The position numbers and the translations under genes were made by a program. Below are positions 9,700 to 20,602 of a stretch of DNA of 64,000 nucleotides, in pieces. The notes below the pieces were generated by a model. It was given only the letters and a program-made list of their open reading frames with translations. It searched no databases and was not told where the DNA came from. Where the stretch lies: positions 117,337,690 through 117,401,689 of the forward strand of contig OU612043.1 of the NCBI GenBank assembly GCA_914767935.1, given 5' to 3'. The stretch's first letter is position 1. Every line of letters begins with the position of its first letter. Origin of the DNA: Coremacera marginata. Taxonomy: Eukaryota; Arthropoda; Insecta; Diptera; Sciomyzidae.

Positions 9700-10587
9700 A
9701 GCATTTCTGATAATTTGAAGGAAATCGGAGTGCATATGCCAAATGATTTGTTGTCTATTTTGTTTTTGTGCAGTCTACCGAATGCGGCACTCTACCGAGC
9801 ATAGAACATTTAAAAATTAAGATCTTAGAAGAGGAGCAACGTCAAGGCGACAAAACGGAGGTGAGCGGCGAAAGTGTTTTTGTTGTACAGGAACGTAAGG
9901 GAAAGAATTTTTAAAAATCGTACCGCCGAAACTTCACTAATCGGAGCAGAAATATTCAATCCAGCAATGAGAACATAAAACCGAAAAATTTAAGAAGTGT
10001 CAAATGTTTTGTGTGTGGCAAGATAGGCCACATCCGCTCACAGTGCTCAAATTACGGCAACAACATCGAACGGAATGAGAAAAAAACTTCATCTGTAGTT
10101 TTGAGTCTATGCAATTTTGAGGAAAAAAGAGGCAACGATATGTGGATTTTAGACAGCGGTACATCATCTCATATGTGCAGTGATGATAAGTTGTTCCATA
10201 CGCTTCAAGAGCACTCGCAAAAAGTTGTACTTGCGTCGGGAGAATATGTAGTTTCAAAGGGAATTGGTAATATAAACTTAAAGTCTGCCTACTTGCATTC
10301 CAATTTTCTTTCGATTTGCAAAATAATTGAAAATGGTAACATCGTTCAGTTTAGTGAGAGCGAGGTGAATGTCAAATCGAAACAAAACAGATTAGTTTTT
10401 AAAGCGACGATGAGTGGTGGAATTTTTTATGCTAAACTTTTTACAAAGCAAGAATATTTAAACTCGATGTTTAGTGGAAACACTTGGCATCGCAGATTCG
10501 GACATCTGAATTTATCAGATCTGCGTAAGTTGACGCAAAAAGAGTCAGTGCGAGGCCTTAAGGTTAGTATGCCTAAAGACTTCAAGT
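9700..10587 (+). pseudogene. Copia gag C-terminus, protease and pre-integrase segment
   Basis: The late gag region (9703-9780) runs into a stop, and the frame then changes to a segment reading EHLKIKILEEEQRQG. From about 10004 the frame holds the nucleocapsid zinc knuckle CFVCGKIGHIRSQC (C-x2-C-x4-H-x4-C), the aspartic protease active site WILDSGTSSHM (about 10143) and the GAG-pre-integrase motif WHRRFGHLNLSDLRKL (about 10485). The longest open part runs to a stop at 10587. Frame changes upstream make the polyprotein non-functional. Confidence 0.9.
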
Positions 10588-10643
10588 GAATGACCTGTGC
10601 AATGTGCAAAATAAGCAGCAAGCCATTTAAGTCTTATTAGAGT

Positions 10644-11007
10644 GTGCAAAGCACCGGCGTTCTGCAGCTAATACATACTGATTTGTGTGGCCCGATGCGT
10701 ATTAATTCGCAAGGTAGAAAGTGTTATTTTATAACTTTTATCGACGATTATTCTCGCTATATAGAGACACAGTTTATTAGGCACAAATCAGAGGCTTTTT
10801 CAGCGTTAAAAAATGTTATGGCTAAAGTTCAGAAGCAGACCGGGTGCAAAATAAAATGCATTCGTAGTGATAATGTCCTCAAATTTGTTAATTCTAATTT
10901 TAATAGTTTTTTAAGGCAGCATGGCATATTACACCATACAACTGTAAGTTATACTCCACAACAAAATGGCATTGCCGAACGAGCCAACAGAACACTCGTG
11001 CAGATGG
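10644..11007 (+). pseudogene. Copia integrase catalytic core, truncated by a solo LTR
   Basis: Shows the DDE integrase core: first Asp in IHTDLCGPM, second in CIRSDN, Glu in QQNGIAERANRTL. The usual Gly-Gly-Glu after the second Asp (SDNGGEF) reads VLKF here. The frame is cut after RTLVQMV by the insertion at 11008 and resumes after it at about 11578. Confidence 0.9.
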
Positions 11008-11512
11008 TGTTCGCTCAATAAATCGAATAAACAAAACAATTAAAAAATTACAATTACCAACTTTATTCCAACTATTATAAACTTTATTCAAACTATTATT
11101 TAAATTCAAGACACGAGCACGACCATCATATCAAACGATTAAAAAGCGACAGACTGAACAGCGGAGCTGAGTCCACTGATTCACCGAACAAAGTCTTGTA
11201 CATGCAGTACAAACAAAACAACGAAAACAACGCGATACAGAAAAACCTTAGCGTACATTGTAGCTATGTAAATAAAAAACTGTGTGCTACTAAGAGAGCA
11301 GTTGGAATATATAACAAACAAAAAATGCAAGTTAGCAGTTTTGGTGTGACGTGTCTTGAATACGACTGGACAGCCATCTGAAACGAATGTTTCAAATAAC
11401 TGACCAGTGTACAAAGAATTTAACTTAATTATTAAGATATATTTTAGGGTTTATTAATTTATAATGAATTTAACTTAATTATTACGATATATTTTAGGAT
11501 TCTCCTCGAACA
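11008..11512 (+). mobile_element. Solo LTR inserted in the copia integrase region
   Basis: A ~505 bp segment beginning TGTTCG and ending CGAACA, i.e. 5'-TG..CA-3' with 6 bp inverted ends, flanked by GATGG on the left (11003-11007) and GATAG/GATGG on the right. The copia frame continues across it. A 5 bp target duplication fits copia or BEL/Pao LTRs; there is no internal region, so it is a solo LTR. An AATAAA occurs near its left end. The minus strand has an open frame without family signature. Confidence 0.75.
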
Positions 11513-11612
11513 GATAGTAAGATGTATGCTCAACGATTCAGGTCTTTCGCATATTTTAGGATTCTCCTCGAACAGATGGTAAGATGTATGCTCAACGATT
11601 CAGGTCTTTCGC
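11489..11612 (+). repeat. Tandem duplication of 62 bp across the LTR/copia junction
   Basis: Units 11489-11550 and 11551-11612 are almost identical (GATAG versus GATGG). Each contains the last ~24 bp of the solo LTR followed by ~38 bp of copia sequence (GTAAGATGTATGCTCAACG..), so the duplication happened after LTR insertion. Confidence 0.85.
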
Positions 11613-12703
11613 AATGGATGTGGGCTGAAGCCATCAACACTGCGACGTATATTAGAAATCGATCTACAACCAGAGTGCTCAATGATATAACGACATATGA
11701 AAGATGGCATGGAAGAAAACCTTCAGTGTCGCCTTTGGTCGCGATGCAGTTGCTCTTCATAAACGACCAGGGCGATCTAAGTTTGAAGCTATGGGTGTAA
11801 AACTGGTTTTTGTTGGTTATGCTGACCAATCAAAAGCGTGCAGACTATACAACAAGCAAACTAAGTCAATCGTTATAGCAAGAGATGTTAAGTTTTTTAA
11901 AGATTCATTTGCAGAAAATGAAGGCAGTCGGGAGGATATTATTTATAGTTGATGTGGGCATAAACAATTCCGAAAATATAACTGATGAAGTTGAGCCTAC
12001 AACAAATGAACAAATCGGCTGTCAATGTTCAGAAGAGACTGACGAAGTCCTTGTTAACCACGATATAGCGCAAAGCTCGTCAGTGGAATCGTCGGATGAT
12101 GACGGGGATGTGCCAGGTATCAGCCTGGGTAAGCGTAGATCTGGAAATGTGGGCAGGCCTCGAAAGATGTTTATTATAGACGCGCCAGAAGCCTTAAACT
12201 CAAAGTTTGCTACCCCGATTACTATAACTGAAGCTTTGCAATCAGAGTCTAGATATCATTGGAGGTATACTATGCAGGCGGAATACGACGCGTTGATGGG
12301 AAACCGGACTTGGGAGCTTGTAGATCGTCCAATTGATAAAAACATTATCGGATGTAAGTGGATTTTTAGTACAAAGTATACTGCTGACGGAAGCATTGAA
12401 AAATATAAAGCTCGCTTGGTTGCACAGGGGTGTTCGCAGAAGCAATATGAAGACTATTTTGATACATATGCTCCAGTTGCACGACATTCTACAATCCAAC
12501 TGATCTTATCACTTGCAGTACAGCATAAATTGCTCGTCCACCATATCGATGTTGTATCAGCTTAAATGGAACTTAAATGGAAATTTAGAAGAGGAAGTTG
12601 TGTCTGTGAGCAGTCTGCAAAGGTTTGTAAGCTGTGTAAGCCATTGTACGGGCGTAAGCAAGCTGGAAGAGAGTGGAATATATATGGTTCCCACTATGCT
12701 TGG
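11575..12703 (+). pseudogene. Copia integrase C-terminus and reverse transcriptase N-terminal half
   Basis: Resumes with RCMLNDSGLSQWMWAEAINT and TTYERWHGRKPSV (integrase C-terminal), then a linker, then reverse transcriptase motifs: CKWIFSTKYTADGSIEKYKA, RLVAQGCSQ, DTYAPVARHSTI and a terminal DVVSA followed by a stop at 12563-12565. A shifted remnant carries KLCKPLYGRKQAGREWN. Frame changes near 11750 and 11900 and the truncation at the TIR element mean it is dead. Confidence 0.9.
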
Positions 12704-13160
12704 GAACCCCTGCTAAATTCAGCAATCTCTACTGCTGTAGTTTATATCGCCACCGACGAGAAAAACCCAGTATACCACTTTTTCTTTTTGTGTATAACTC
12801 TTAATATATATTAGGCCGGGTCGATTTGTGGGGAGACAAAAAAATCGCCCATTGCTCTGTGAAAATCGTATTCTAGGGATCAAAATAAGAAACTTTGCCG
12901 AAGGAAACATACCTCTAAAACGAAGTCTGATGTCCCCTAATTTGGGTCGAACTTTTGGGTAGGGGCAAATTTTGAAAAATCCCACTTTGACCCATTTAGA
13001 GTGCTCCAATCGAGTCTAAATGTATGACCGACCCCCACTAACTTTGGAGGCCCGACCCACCCATGCCAGTGGCACACCCCCTGGAACCCCCTGGGGGTTC
13101 CCCATACAAACATTTCAAAAAATCGCCAGTTTTGGCACTACATGAAAAAATCAGCGAGTT
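12692..13160 (-). repeat. Left long TIR of the 12.7-16.8 kb element
   Basis: Reverse complement of the two right-end copies. Inner end GAAAAAATCAGCGA, outer end CCACTATGCTTGG. Contains a stable open frame by chance (12719-13009), which I do not treat as coding. Confidence 0.85.
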
Positions 13161-13595
13161 TTTTCCTTTTTGGAGTTTTTTTTCTCTTTAGAAATTTATT
13201 CAACCCTTTTAAAAAATGAAGGTATCACTGTGACACAATTGCAAATCGGAAAATTGCTTGTGTGCGTTTATTAAGGCACCACAAGACACAGCTGCATGTC
13301 GTAAACTTACTTGTGTAGTTTTTTATAGCACCTACTTAAGAAATGAAGGTTGTTTTTACAACCCTTTTTGTGGGTATTTTATGGCACCTTCTTAAGAAAT
13401 GCGCGTTTTATGCAACTTTTTTAACAATAAAGGTATCACTTTTAAAAAATTAAGGTATCACTGTGACACAATTGCAGATCCTAAAATTGCTTGTGTGGGT
13501 TTTTAAGCCACCACAAGAAACAGCAGGTAGAATTGAAATTACCATTTCATTCTTATTACCTCTTCTCGTAGACCATATATAACGCAACAGTTTTT
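13160..13595 (+). repeat. Subterminal region with imperfect direct repeats
   Basis: About 13210-13300 and 13438-13525 share AAGGTATCACTGTGACACAA, an AAAATTGCTTGTGTG segment and a CCACAAGA segment. These may be promoter or transposase-binding repeats between TIR and gene; that role is inference. Confidence 0.5.
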
Positions 13596-15736
13596 GTGAA
13601 TATACCCAAGCACGATGTTACTGTTTTTGGTGTGTCTACTGATTTGACTGATCTTAATTTACCAACCCATCTGGATATCTTGAGATACTATTTTTACTTA
13701 AGCGAACGTGCTAAAACAGAACAAAAAAAGTTTTCCCATAAATCATTCACTGTTCAAGTACAAGATAAGTTGAATGGAATTTGGGAAAAAGTTGGTATGA
13801 AAATAATGCTGAAAAAAGTGTATTTAATAAATTGAATAAATTGCTTGACAAGTATCAAGAGCAAATCAAGAGAAGAAACAAAACCCAACAATTTACAGAG
13901 TATGTAAAATCTCTGGAAACAATTTTTTACATTGGAACATGTATATGCGATTTGAAGGCAGCTCCATGTGCATGCGGCTGGGTTCCCGAACGCCTCAAAG
14001 AGTTCATGCACGATCAACATAATCAGAGAAGACTAACAATGGATTCAGTTGTGATGGAAACTGAAGAGCAAGGAGCAACATCTATGTCATCAATGCCAAC
14101 ATACCAAGATCCCGATGATTCAACATACGCACCGCCACCGGTTCAAGAAGATATGGATAGAAGCACAAGTTTACAATACACAGAGAGATACGATTCTTTT
14201 AACTTTGCCTTGGTATATGACAGATTTGGTGTGCCTGATAGAGTAGCATCGGCATTGGGAACCGCTCTTTTCCAAGATTTTAAAATGAAAGATAAGCATG
14301 GCAAACCTCTCACCATGGATAAATCGAAAGTTCGCAGAGAAAAAGAGAAATGCAGACAAGAAGTGGTTCGCAAACGGTTAGATCATACCAATTTGTTAGC
14401 GTTTTCATTCGATGGCAGAAAAGATGATACTTTAACGACAGCTTAAGTTGATGAGAAGTATCATACTAGGATGGTAAAAGATCATCATCTTGTTATTTTG
14501 AGAGAACCCAATTCTGAATTGATTGGTTACGTAAGACTGGAACATGAAACCGCTGAATACAAAATAACCAAATTAAATGATTTTTTCAACGATAAAAATA
14601 TATCACTGGATGCATTAATTGGAATATGCACTGACGGTGAACCAACAAACACTGGCCCACACGGTGGAATTATACGACGATTCGAATTGCTGTTAAAAAG
14701 ACCATTCCATTGGTTCGTTTGCCTTCTACACTTCCACGAACTTCCGTTTCGGCATTTGTTTGAAGCTTTGGATAAATCAACCAGCACTGGACCAAGATCG
14801 GCAACCGGAAAACTGAGCCGTCAAATCGAAACTTGTGAAACTCTTCCGGTAAGTTATTGCTATCACTCATTTATTATAATTGTCAACCATTTTTAATTAT
14901 TTTATTATTATATATTTTCAGGTGGTGGACGGCTTCCAGAAAATTGAGTTGCAAAATATGCCCTCGCTCCAGAAAAAAAATTGAATTTTCCACCGATTCG
15001 AAGTACTTATACGACATGGCCCATGCAATTTCTAGCGGCGTGATTTCGGTGGATCTGGCTAACATCAAACCAGCGAAAATTGTACATTCTCGGTGGCTCA
15101 CCAAGGCCGCTAAATTATTACGATTATATGTGACAACGGAAAATCCAGATGCAAATTTAAGAATTCTGGTTGAATTTATAATTCAATGGTTATGTGCCAA
15201 TGTACTTCAATATCAAGTATTACAGCTCTGTCGTGTACGGCAGTACATTATTTTTCAACTTCATTAGTTGGTCACGATTTCTAGAACCTCGTTTACGCAA
15301 AATTGTCAATCAAGTAATTACAGATAATTCATACTATGCGCATTCGGAAAATATCTTGTTATCAATGTTGTTTGATGATAGCAAAGAAAAGCGCGACTGT
15401 GCTATCAACATAATTCTACGCTATCGAACAGATGTTGACGACCCAACGCAACTTAGAGCTTATAAATAACCAGATATAAAGTTAAATTGCACAAGTTACA
15501 CGGAAATGATCAATATGAATGGCATAAATAACGTATTTGAACCACCATTCACGCGAAACATTCCGTACGATACATTGAAAGAATATTTAAATCAAGATGA
15601 TCCACCGTTTAATGATCCAAAAATTGCATCACACATACAAGGAACGGAACAACATGTTCAATTGCTAGCTAGCGTTTCCAAACGGGATATACCGGAAAAT
15701 GTAGAGGCTGTTAGTAAAAAAGACTTCAAACAATAA
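13596..15736 (+). pseudogene. Decayed transposase-like gene with one intron, repeated insect family
   Basis: Segments in order: LNLPTHLDILRYYFYLSERA (13650), VFNKLNKLLDKYQEQIKRRN (13820), CACGWVPERLKEFM (13970), FNFALVYDRFGVPDR (14195), AFSFDGRKD (14400), ICTDGEPTNTGPHGGIIRRF (14625), FHWFVCLLHFHELPFRHLFE (14705), STGPRSATGKLSRQIE (14790), then a 73 bp intron (GTAAG at 14849, CAG ending at 14921), DSKYLYDMAHAISSGV (15000), SRWLTKAAKLLRLY (15090), YYAHSENILLSMLFDDSK (15335) and DPKIASHIQGTEQHVQLLAS (15620). I know this block order from highly repeated insect proteins of unassigned function. Stops near 14444 and 15467 and frame changes near 13790, 14985 and 15190 inactivate it. Conserved Asp and His-rich blocks and the TIR context suggest a transposase. 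Confidence 0.75.
14849..14921 (+). other. Intron within the transposase-like gene
   Basis: GTAAGTTATT donor and a pyrimidine-rich TATATTTTCAG acceptor. Coding similarity to the family stops at the donor and resumes directly at the acceptor. Confidence 0.7.
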
Positions 15737-15898
15737 TTTTTTTAGATTCTTTTCTATAACTAACTTAAATTAATTTTTTCATTTACATATGTTCTGACTA
15801 AATAAATTTCAAAAGAGAAAAAATAGATATTATTATAAATAAATAATAAATATTATTATAAATAAATAAATAAAAATAAAGAAAAAACAAAGCCATTT

Positions 15899-16829
15899 CG
15901 CTGATTTTTTCATGTAAAGTGCCAAAACTGGTGATTTTTTGAAATGTTTGTATGGGGAACCCCACAGGGGATTCCAGGGGGTGTGCCACTGGCATGGGTG
16001 GGTCGGGCCTCCAAAGTTAGTGGGGGTTGGTCATACATTTGGACTCGATTGGAGCACTCTAAATGGGTCAAAGTGGGATTTTTCAAAATTTGCCCCTACC
16101 CAAAAGTTCGACCCAAATTGGGGGACATCAGAATTCGTTTTAGAGGTATGTTTCCTTCGGCAAAGTTTCTTATTTTGATCCCTAGAATACGATTTTCACA
16201 GAGCAATGGGCGATTTTTTTGTCTCCCCACAAATCGACCCGGCCTAATATATATTAAGAGTTATACACAAAAAGAAAAAGTGGTATACTGGGTTTTTCTC
16301 GTCGGTGGCGATATAAACTACAGCAGTAGAGATTGCTGAATTTAGCAGGGGTTTTTCATGTAAAGTGCCAAAACTGGTGATTTTTTGAAATGTTTGTATG
16401 GGGAACCCCACAGGGGATTCCAGGGGGTGTGCCACTGGCATGGGTGGGTCGGGCCTCCAAAGTTAGTGGGGGTTGGTCATACATTTGGACTCGATTGGAG
16501 CACTCTAAATGGGTCAAAGTGGGATTTTTCAAAATTTGCCCCTACCCAAAAGTTCGACCCAAATTGGGGGACATCAGAATTCGTTTTAGAGGTATGTTTC
16601 CTTCGGCAAAGTTTCTTATTTTGATCCCTAGAATACGATTTTCACAGAGCAATGGGCGATTTTTTTGTCTCCCCACAAATCGACCCGGCCTAATATATAT
16701 TAAGAGTTATACACAAAAAGAAAAAGTGGTATACTGGGTTTTTCTCGTCGGTGGCGATATAAACTACAGCAGTAGAGATTGCTGAATTTAGCAGGGGTTC
16801 CCAAGCATAGTGGCAGTGAGTGCCAGAAA
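15899..16829 (+). repeat. Right long TIR in two tandem copies (446 bp period)
   Basis: Copy one (about 15899-16352) and copy two (about 16353-16829) are offset by 446 bp and look identical over their shared length: chance open frames of 131 codons at 15944 and 16390 translate identically. Copy one is fused at its outer end (after GAATTTAGCAGGGG) to the inner part of copy two. Confidence 0.9.
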
Positions 16830-19800
16830 AAAAGGGGTAAAAAGCGAAAAAAAGGTGCTGGAGCGAGAATTAGAGATTTAGGCGGCAAAAAAAATGGCGT
16901 GAAAAATGAAGAAAATGGCCGTGAAAGTTGAAAAAAAAATGACTGGAAATGACTGTGTTAAAGACTGAAAAGATTGAAAACTATTTTTTTTCGAAATTAA
17001 AAATGGCAGCTTAAAGATTATTAGTATTGTTAATGTAAACTAAAATGATTATACTAAAAATTGAAAAAAAATATTGGTAATTTTAGTGATTATTTTTTTT
17101 TTATCTAAAATCATAAAACTAATATTATAGTGAAATGTCAAATAAGGTGTTTACAATAAAAGAAAGTGTGTCAAATTTGAAAAAGAAAGAAAAAGAATTA
17201 AAAATTTGAGCCATTAAGTAATTACGTTTTTTTTTTGCGATGCTCTTTGTTTGGTAGCGGTCATTCGGCATACTCGATAAAATTCGCGGCGTAAGAATAG
17301 GTGGTAATTTCTTACAAGCCGAAGCCAGCTTTTTTTTTGGATGAACCCTAAACGAGCTCCTTTAGGTTGACCTATAAATTTTGACTTATTTCAATTCTGA
17401 AAAAAAAATAAAATGAAAACAGCTAAATCCGAATACTCAGTTAGTCCACACAGAGATCAAATTTTAAGGTGCATAAGCACGAGCTGATTTCTTGGCATCA
17501 AAATGAAAAGTAATACCCTAATACATATGCGTTTGATTGTTTTGATTATTTATAGTTTTTCATATTTATAACACATTTTCATATACACATTTTAGATATT
17601 ATAAAACATTATATCTTAAATTTCTTAATACATTTATTTCAGCAAAAAAAAAAATGCGGTAAATTATTGTACATATTAAATTTTTGGATACATATTATTA
17701 TTATAAATTTTGTGGAGATTTTTTTTTGCGTAATGAAGTTAGAAGTCCAATAGGATGTTTATGTTTGTAATGTAATCCTTAGGTTTAGAATTTGAATTTT
17801 TGTTGAAGTGTAAATAGCTGCAAATCTGGAAAGAGAGTAGGGAAGAAAAGTTAATGATTAGAAAAATGTTAACATAGAAGTTAGGAAATGGAAAAAAGTT
17901 GTTAAGATGATATAGCTGCCATTCTGTAAAGATAAGAAAAATAAATAAATATTAATTTAAAATTGTTAAATGGAATAAGTTAAAGTTAGTCCAAATTGGG
18001 GGGAAAAAAGTTATGTATGGCCGATAGTCTAAAAAATAAGAAGAAGAACATATTAGAAATTTGTAAATAAAAATGTGAATTTGTAGTAATAACATAAAAA
18101 TGGTGTGGTAATTTTTGCGAGTGGGGGCCTGAAGTCAGGGATGTTTCTGTGGCTGTGATGGTGTGGTAATATTTGGCTTATATCGGATATCAGAAAGTAT
18201 TGTGGTACCAACGTGATAACCAAGGATGGGTGGGCACTGGGAGATCATCATTTTCTCCTGTATTTGGTGTGATGGTTGGCGTATGAAGAGGTTTCAAGAT
18301 AGATTATGGGAGCTTTTCGTGTGGTTTGCATTGGCGGTTCCGAGCTAAATGTCTTTGCGCGTAAATGAGGCGGTTTAATGTGATTTTTTGTTAGAGTTTT
18401 TGTGGTTATCGAGTTATACTTTTGATATTTTTACTTCCGGGTCAAACCGGAAGTTATTGTTGTCTCCCTCGGCCTGGCACGACGGGTTAAGAAGCGCGCC
18501 TGTAACACTTGAGCTAGTCGGCGCAGTCATGTCAAGTTCGATACCCAGGGACATACACAATAATATGGCGCCCAATCGAAAGATAAACCCAAAAAGAAAA
18601 ACAAAGCGCCCATATAACAATGTGGGGCTCAAGCAGAAAGATAAAGCGCAGCCTTCTATCGTGCTTTCTCGGGCTATTCTTTGGTAGTGCTGTCTTAGCC
18701 AGAGTAGTAAGCTCAGACCTAATTGCGCGAACCTGAGAATATCCTGAGAGACCATGATTGAAAGCCTGATAGCCGATGAAACGAGGATAGGTATCAAAGC
18801 ATTTTTTAATTAATTGCGAAAAATTTATTTGTATTGTGTGAGGTGGTCGGCTGCGGTATCTTAGTAGGAACTGAAATTCCAGACTAATGGTACCGCGCCA
18901 ATAGGGCCCAATATTAAAAGTAGATAAAGGAAAACGTGTCTCAGCCGACTTTCCTGGTGACATCTCGGCTAAAGTGACTTAGCACAGCCATAAGTAGTCA
19001 ATGCTAATAGCACTTGCAAAGAGGGGTCACGAGGAGACACGAATGGAACATAAATACCCAGTAGGAAAAATTGTTTTGGAAAATCAATTGTCCTTCTTCA
19101 GGGCATTCTAAGAGAGTAGTTTAGCGAGGCGGAGGTGATGCCTGGGCTAATGGTGCCTGTCAGCTATGCCCGGTAGAACCAAAAATTGAAGAAGTATTAT
19201 TTCATTAAAATTTGAGTCGAAATTCAGATTTACAAGCTAATTGAGATTTCTCATCGCAACCTTGCGGCAGGTGACTTAGTTTGAAGACCTTCAAAAGAAA
19301 ATTCAAAACTAACTGCAGTTGACCGAGGAGATGATGTGGACTCACAATAGAAACAAAGTTTTGTTAGGTGTGGTAGAATCTGTAGCGACAGCTTATGAGG
19401 GAACGATTAGGTACCAAAACATAAAAGTGTCATATAGGATTATGTCGCACTAGACAAATAGCAACGATCACGTTGCGATCACGTTGATCACGATCACGAT
19501 CACGAACAACAAATGAAACAAAATTATCACTTGTTGTTTTTTTTTTGTTATGCAATTTTTGGAGTGGTACGAAACTAATGTTGGTGCCCAGAACTGTGAT
19601 AAAAGAAGACAGTTTAGTAGCATAAGGGTCAGCCACTATCAAGGTTTAGGTAGACAGAGGGTAAAACGAAGCATTCGGAAATTGCATATGAGACATACTA
19701 TTCATCCACAACCAACCAACAACACACCAAAGTTTTATTACGAATAGCCAAGAGAAGGCAAACCATCACAGAAACAGACTGGAACAGAGCAGCACCCTAT

Positions 19801-20483
19801 CAGAAGACCCCGCATATTCAATAAACTGTTTGAATTTATTTATAAATAAATTTAAAAAAAAGCTTGGTTTGAGAGAATAGGATGTTTTTAATGGGTTTTA
19901 TTAAAAAAAAAAAAAGAAAGAAAAGATATAAGCAGAAAAATCGTTTTTGAGTTTAGAGCAAACATTAGTAAAGGGAAATGTGTTTAGAGCAAAAATTAGT
20001 GAGTGGAAATAGAAATTTTTTTTTGTGTATTTAACTAGTACATGTGGTAATGAAGCCACCCGTCAGCCAGAAAAAAAAGATTAGTCCCAAAAAGACAACA
20101 CGTCCGTTTTGATTCAAATAAATCATCGCCGCAAATAAAAAAACAAAAATCAAACACCCCAAGGAAAGTAATGGATATGTTAGTGAGTGAGGAGTTAGGA
20201 GCCATCGGAGGCCCGAGCCAACAATCGAAGTTTCACGACCTGTCAAAAACGATCACGGGATCTGACCAACAAAAGGCAGATCGATCGAAATAAATGTTAA
20301 TCCAGCGCAGGCAAATACAGGTGCAACGCCGAAAAAATTATTTAGGCCGAAATTTTCCACCCGACTTTGCTGATCCCCCATGTAGCAATAGATATGGCTT
20401 AAGTTATAGATCAGGGGCTAATTAAGCGCAGAAGGCAAGGGCAAACCAAGAGAATTCTAGGCAAATAGAGGATATTGGAGCTG
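16830..20483 (+). other. Leader (5' untranslated) region of the gypsy-type element
   Basis: Starts TGGCAGTGAGTGCCAG, which could be a primer-binding-like start, and runs to gag without a credible protein. Stretches 16830-17290, 18758-18810 and 19066-20483 match the inverted copy at 43620-41830. Stretches 17290-18757 and 18811-19065 have no counterpart there, so either they are insertions here or they were deleted in the other copy. A (GATCAC)n microsatellite at about 19467-19506 is also absent from the inverted copy. Confidence 0.6.
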
Positions 20484-20602
20484 ATTCCAATTTTGCACAG
20501 CAGTTGCCCAACAAATGAAACGAGTTCTTTGTTTTGGGTCAAACAATGCTTCAAAACTATTTATTAAATATATAAAGGTTATTAGATAGTTATTAATTTT
20601 TT
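20484..20602. repeat. ~120 bp direct repeat, copy 1
   Basis: Begins AGCTGATTCCAATTTTGCAC and ends TTAGATAGTTATTAATT. The same segment recurs at 21092-21214 with about six differences, bracketing the PHD ORF. Confidence 0.85.

Larger units (their letters stand above)
9700..12691 (+). mobile_element. Copia-type LTR retrotransposon remnant without LTRs
   Basis: Copia (Pseudoviridae-type) gene order gag-protease-integrase-reverse transcriptase is visible in fragments. It starts within gag (SDNLKEIGVHMPNDLLSILF at 9703) and ends before the catalytic YVDD of the reverse transcriptase, where the 12.7 kb TIR element begins. No copia LTR is recognisable in the flanks. It is interrupted by a solo LTR at 11008-11512. 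Confidence 0.9.
12692..16829 (+). mobile_element. DNA transposon with ~470 bp terminal inverted repeats
   Basis: A ~470 bp segment at 12692-13160 recurs inverted at 15899-16352 and again at 16353-16829. The outermost end reads CCACTATGCTTGGGAACCCC in both orientations. Between the inverted ends lies a decayed, intron-containing gene of a repeated insect protein family (13596-15736). This layout is that of an autonomous DNA element whose right TIR has been tandemly duplicated. The left end abuts copia sequence, the right end abuts a gypsy-type leader. I cannot assign the superfamily, and no clear TSD is visible. Confidence 0.75.

Noticed and set aside
15944..16785. Two identical 131-codon open frames
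   Set aside because: They lie within the duplicated non-coding TIR and have a counterpart on the other TIR strand; no protein-family signature.
18570..18640. Possible lysine-tRNA primer-binding site (TGGCGCCCAATC, then AATGTGGGGCTC nearby)
   Set aside because: The two halves are ~50 bp apart and no LTR end is adjacent, so it is too weak to define an element.
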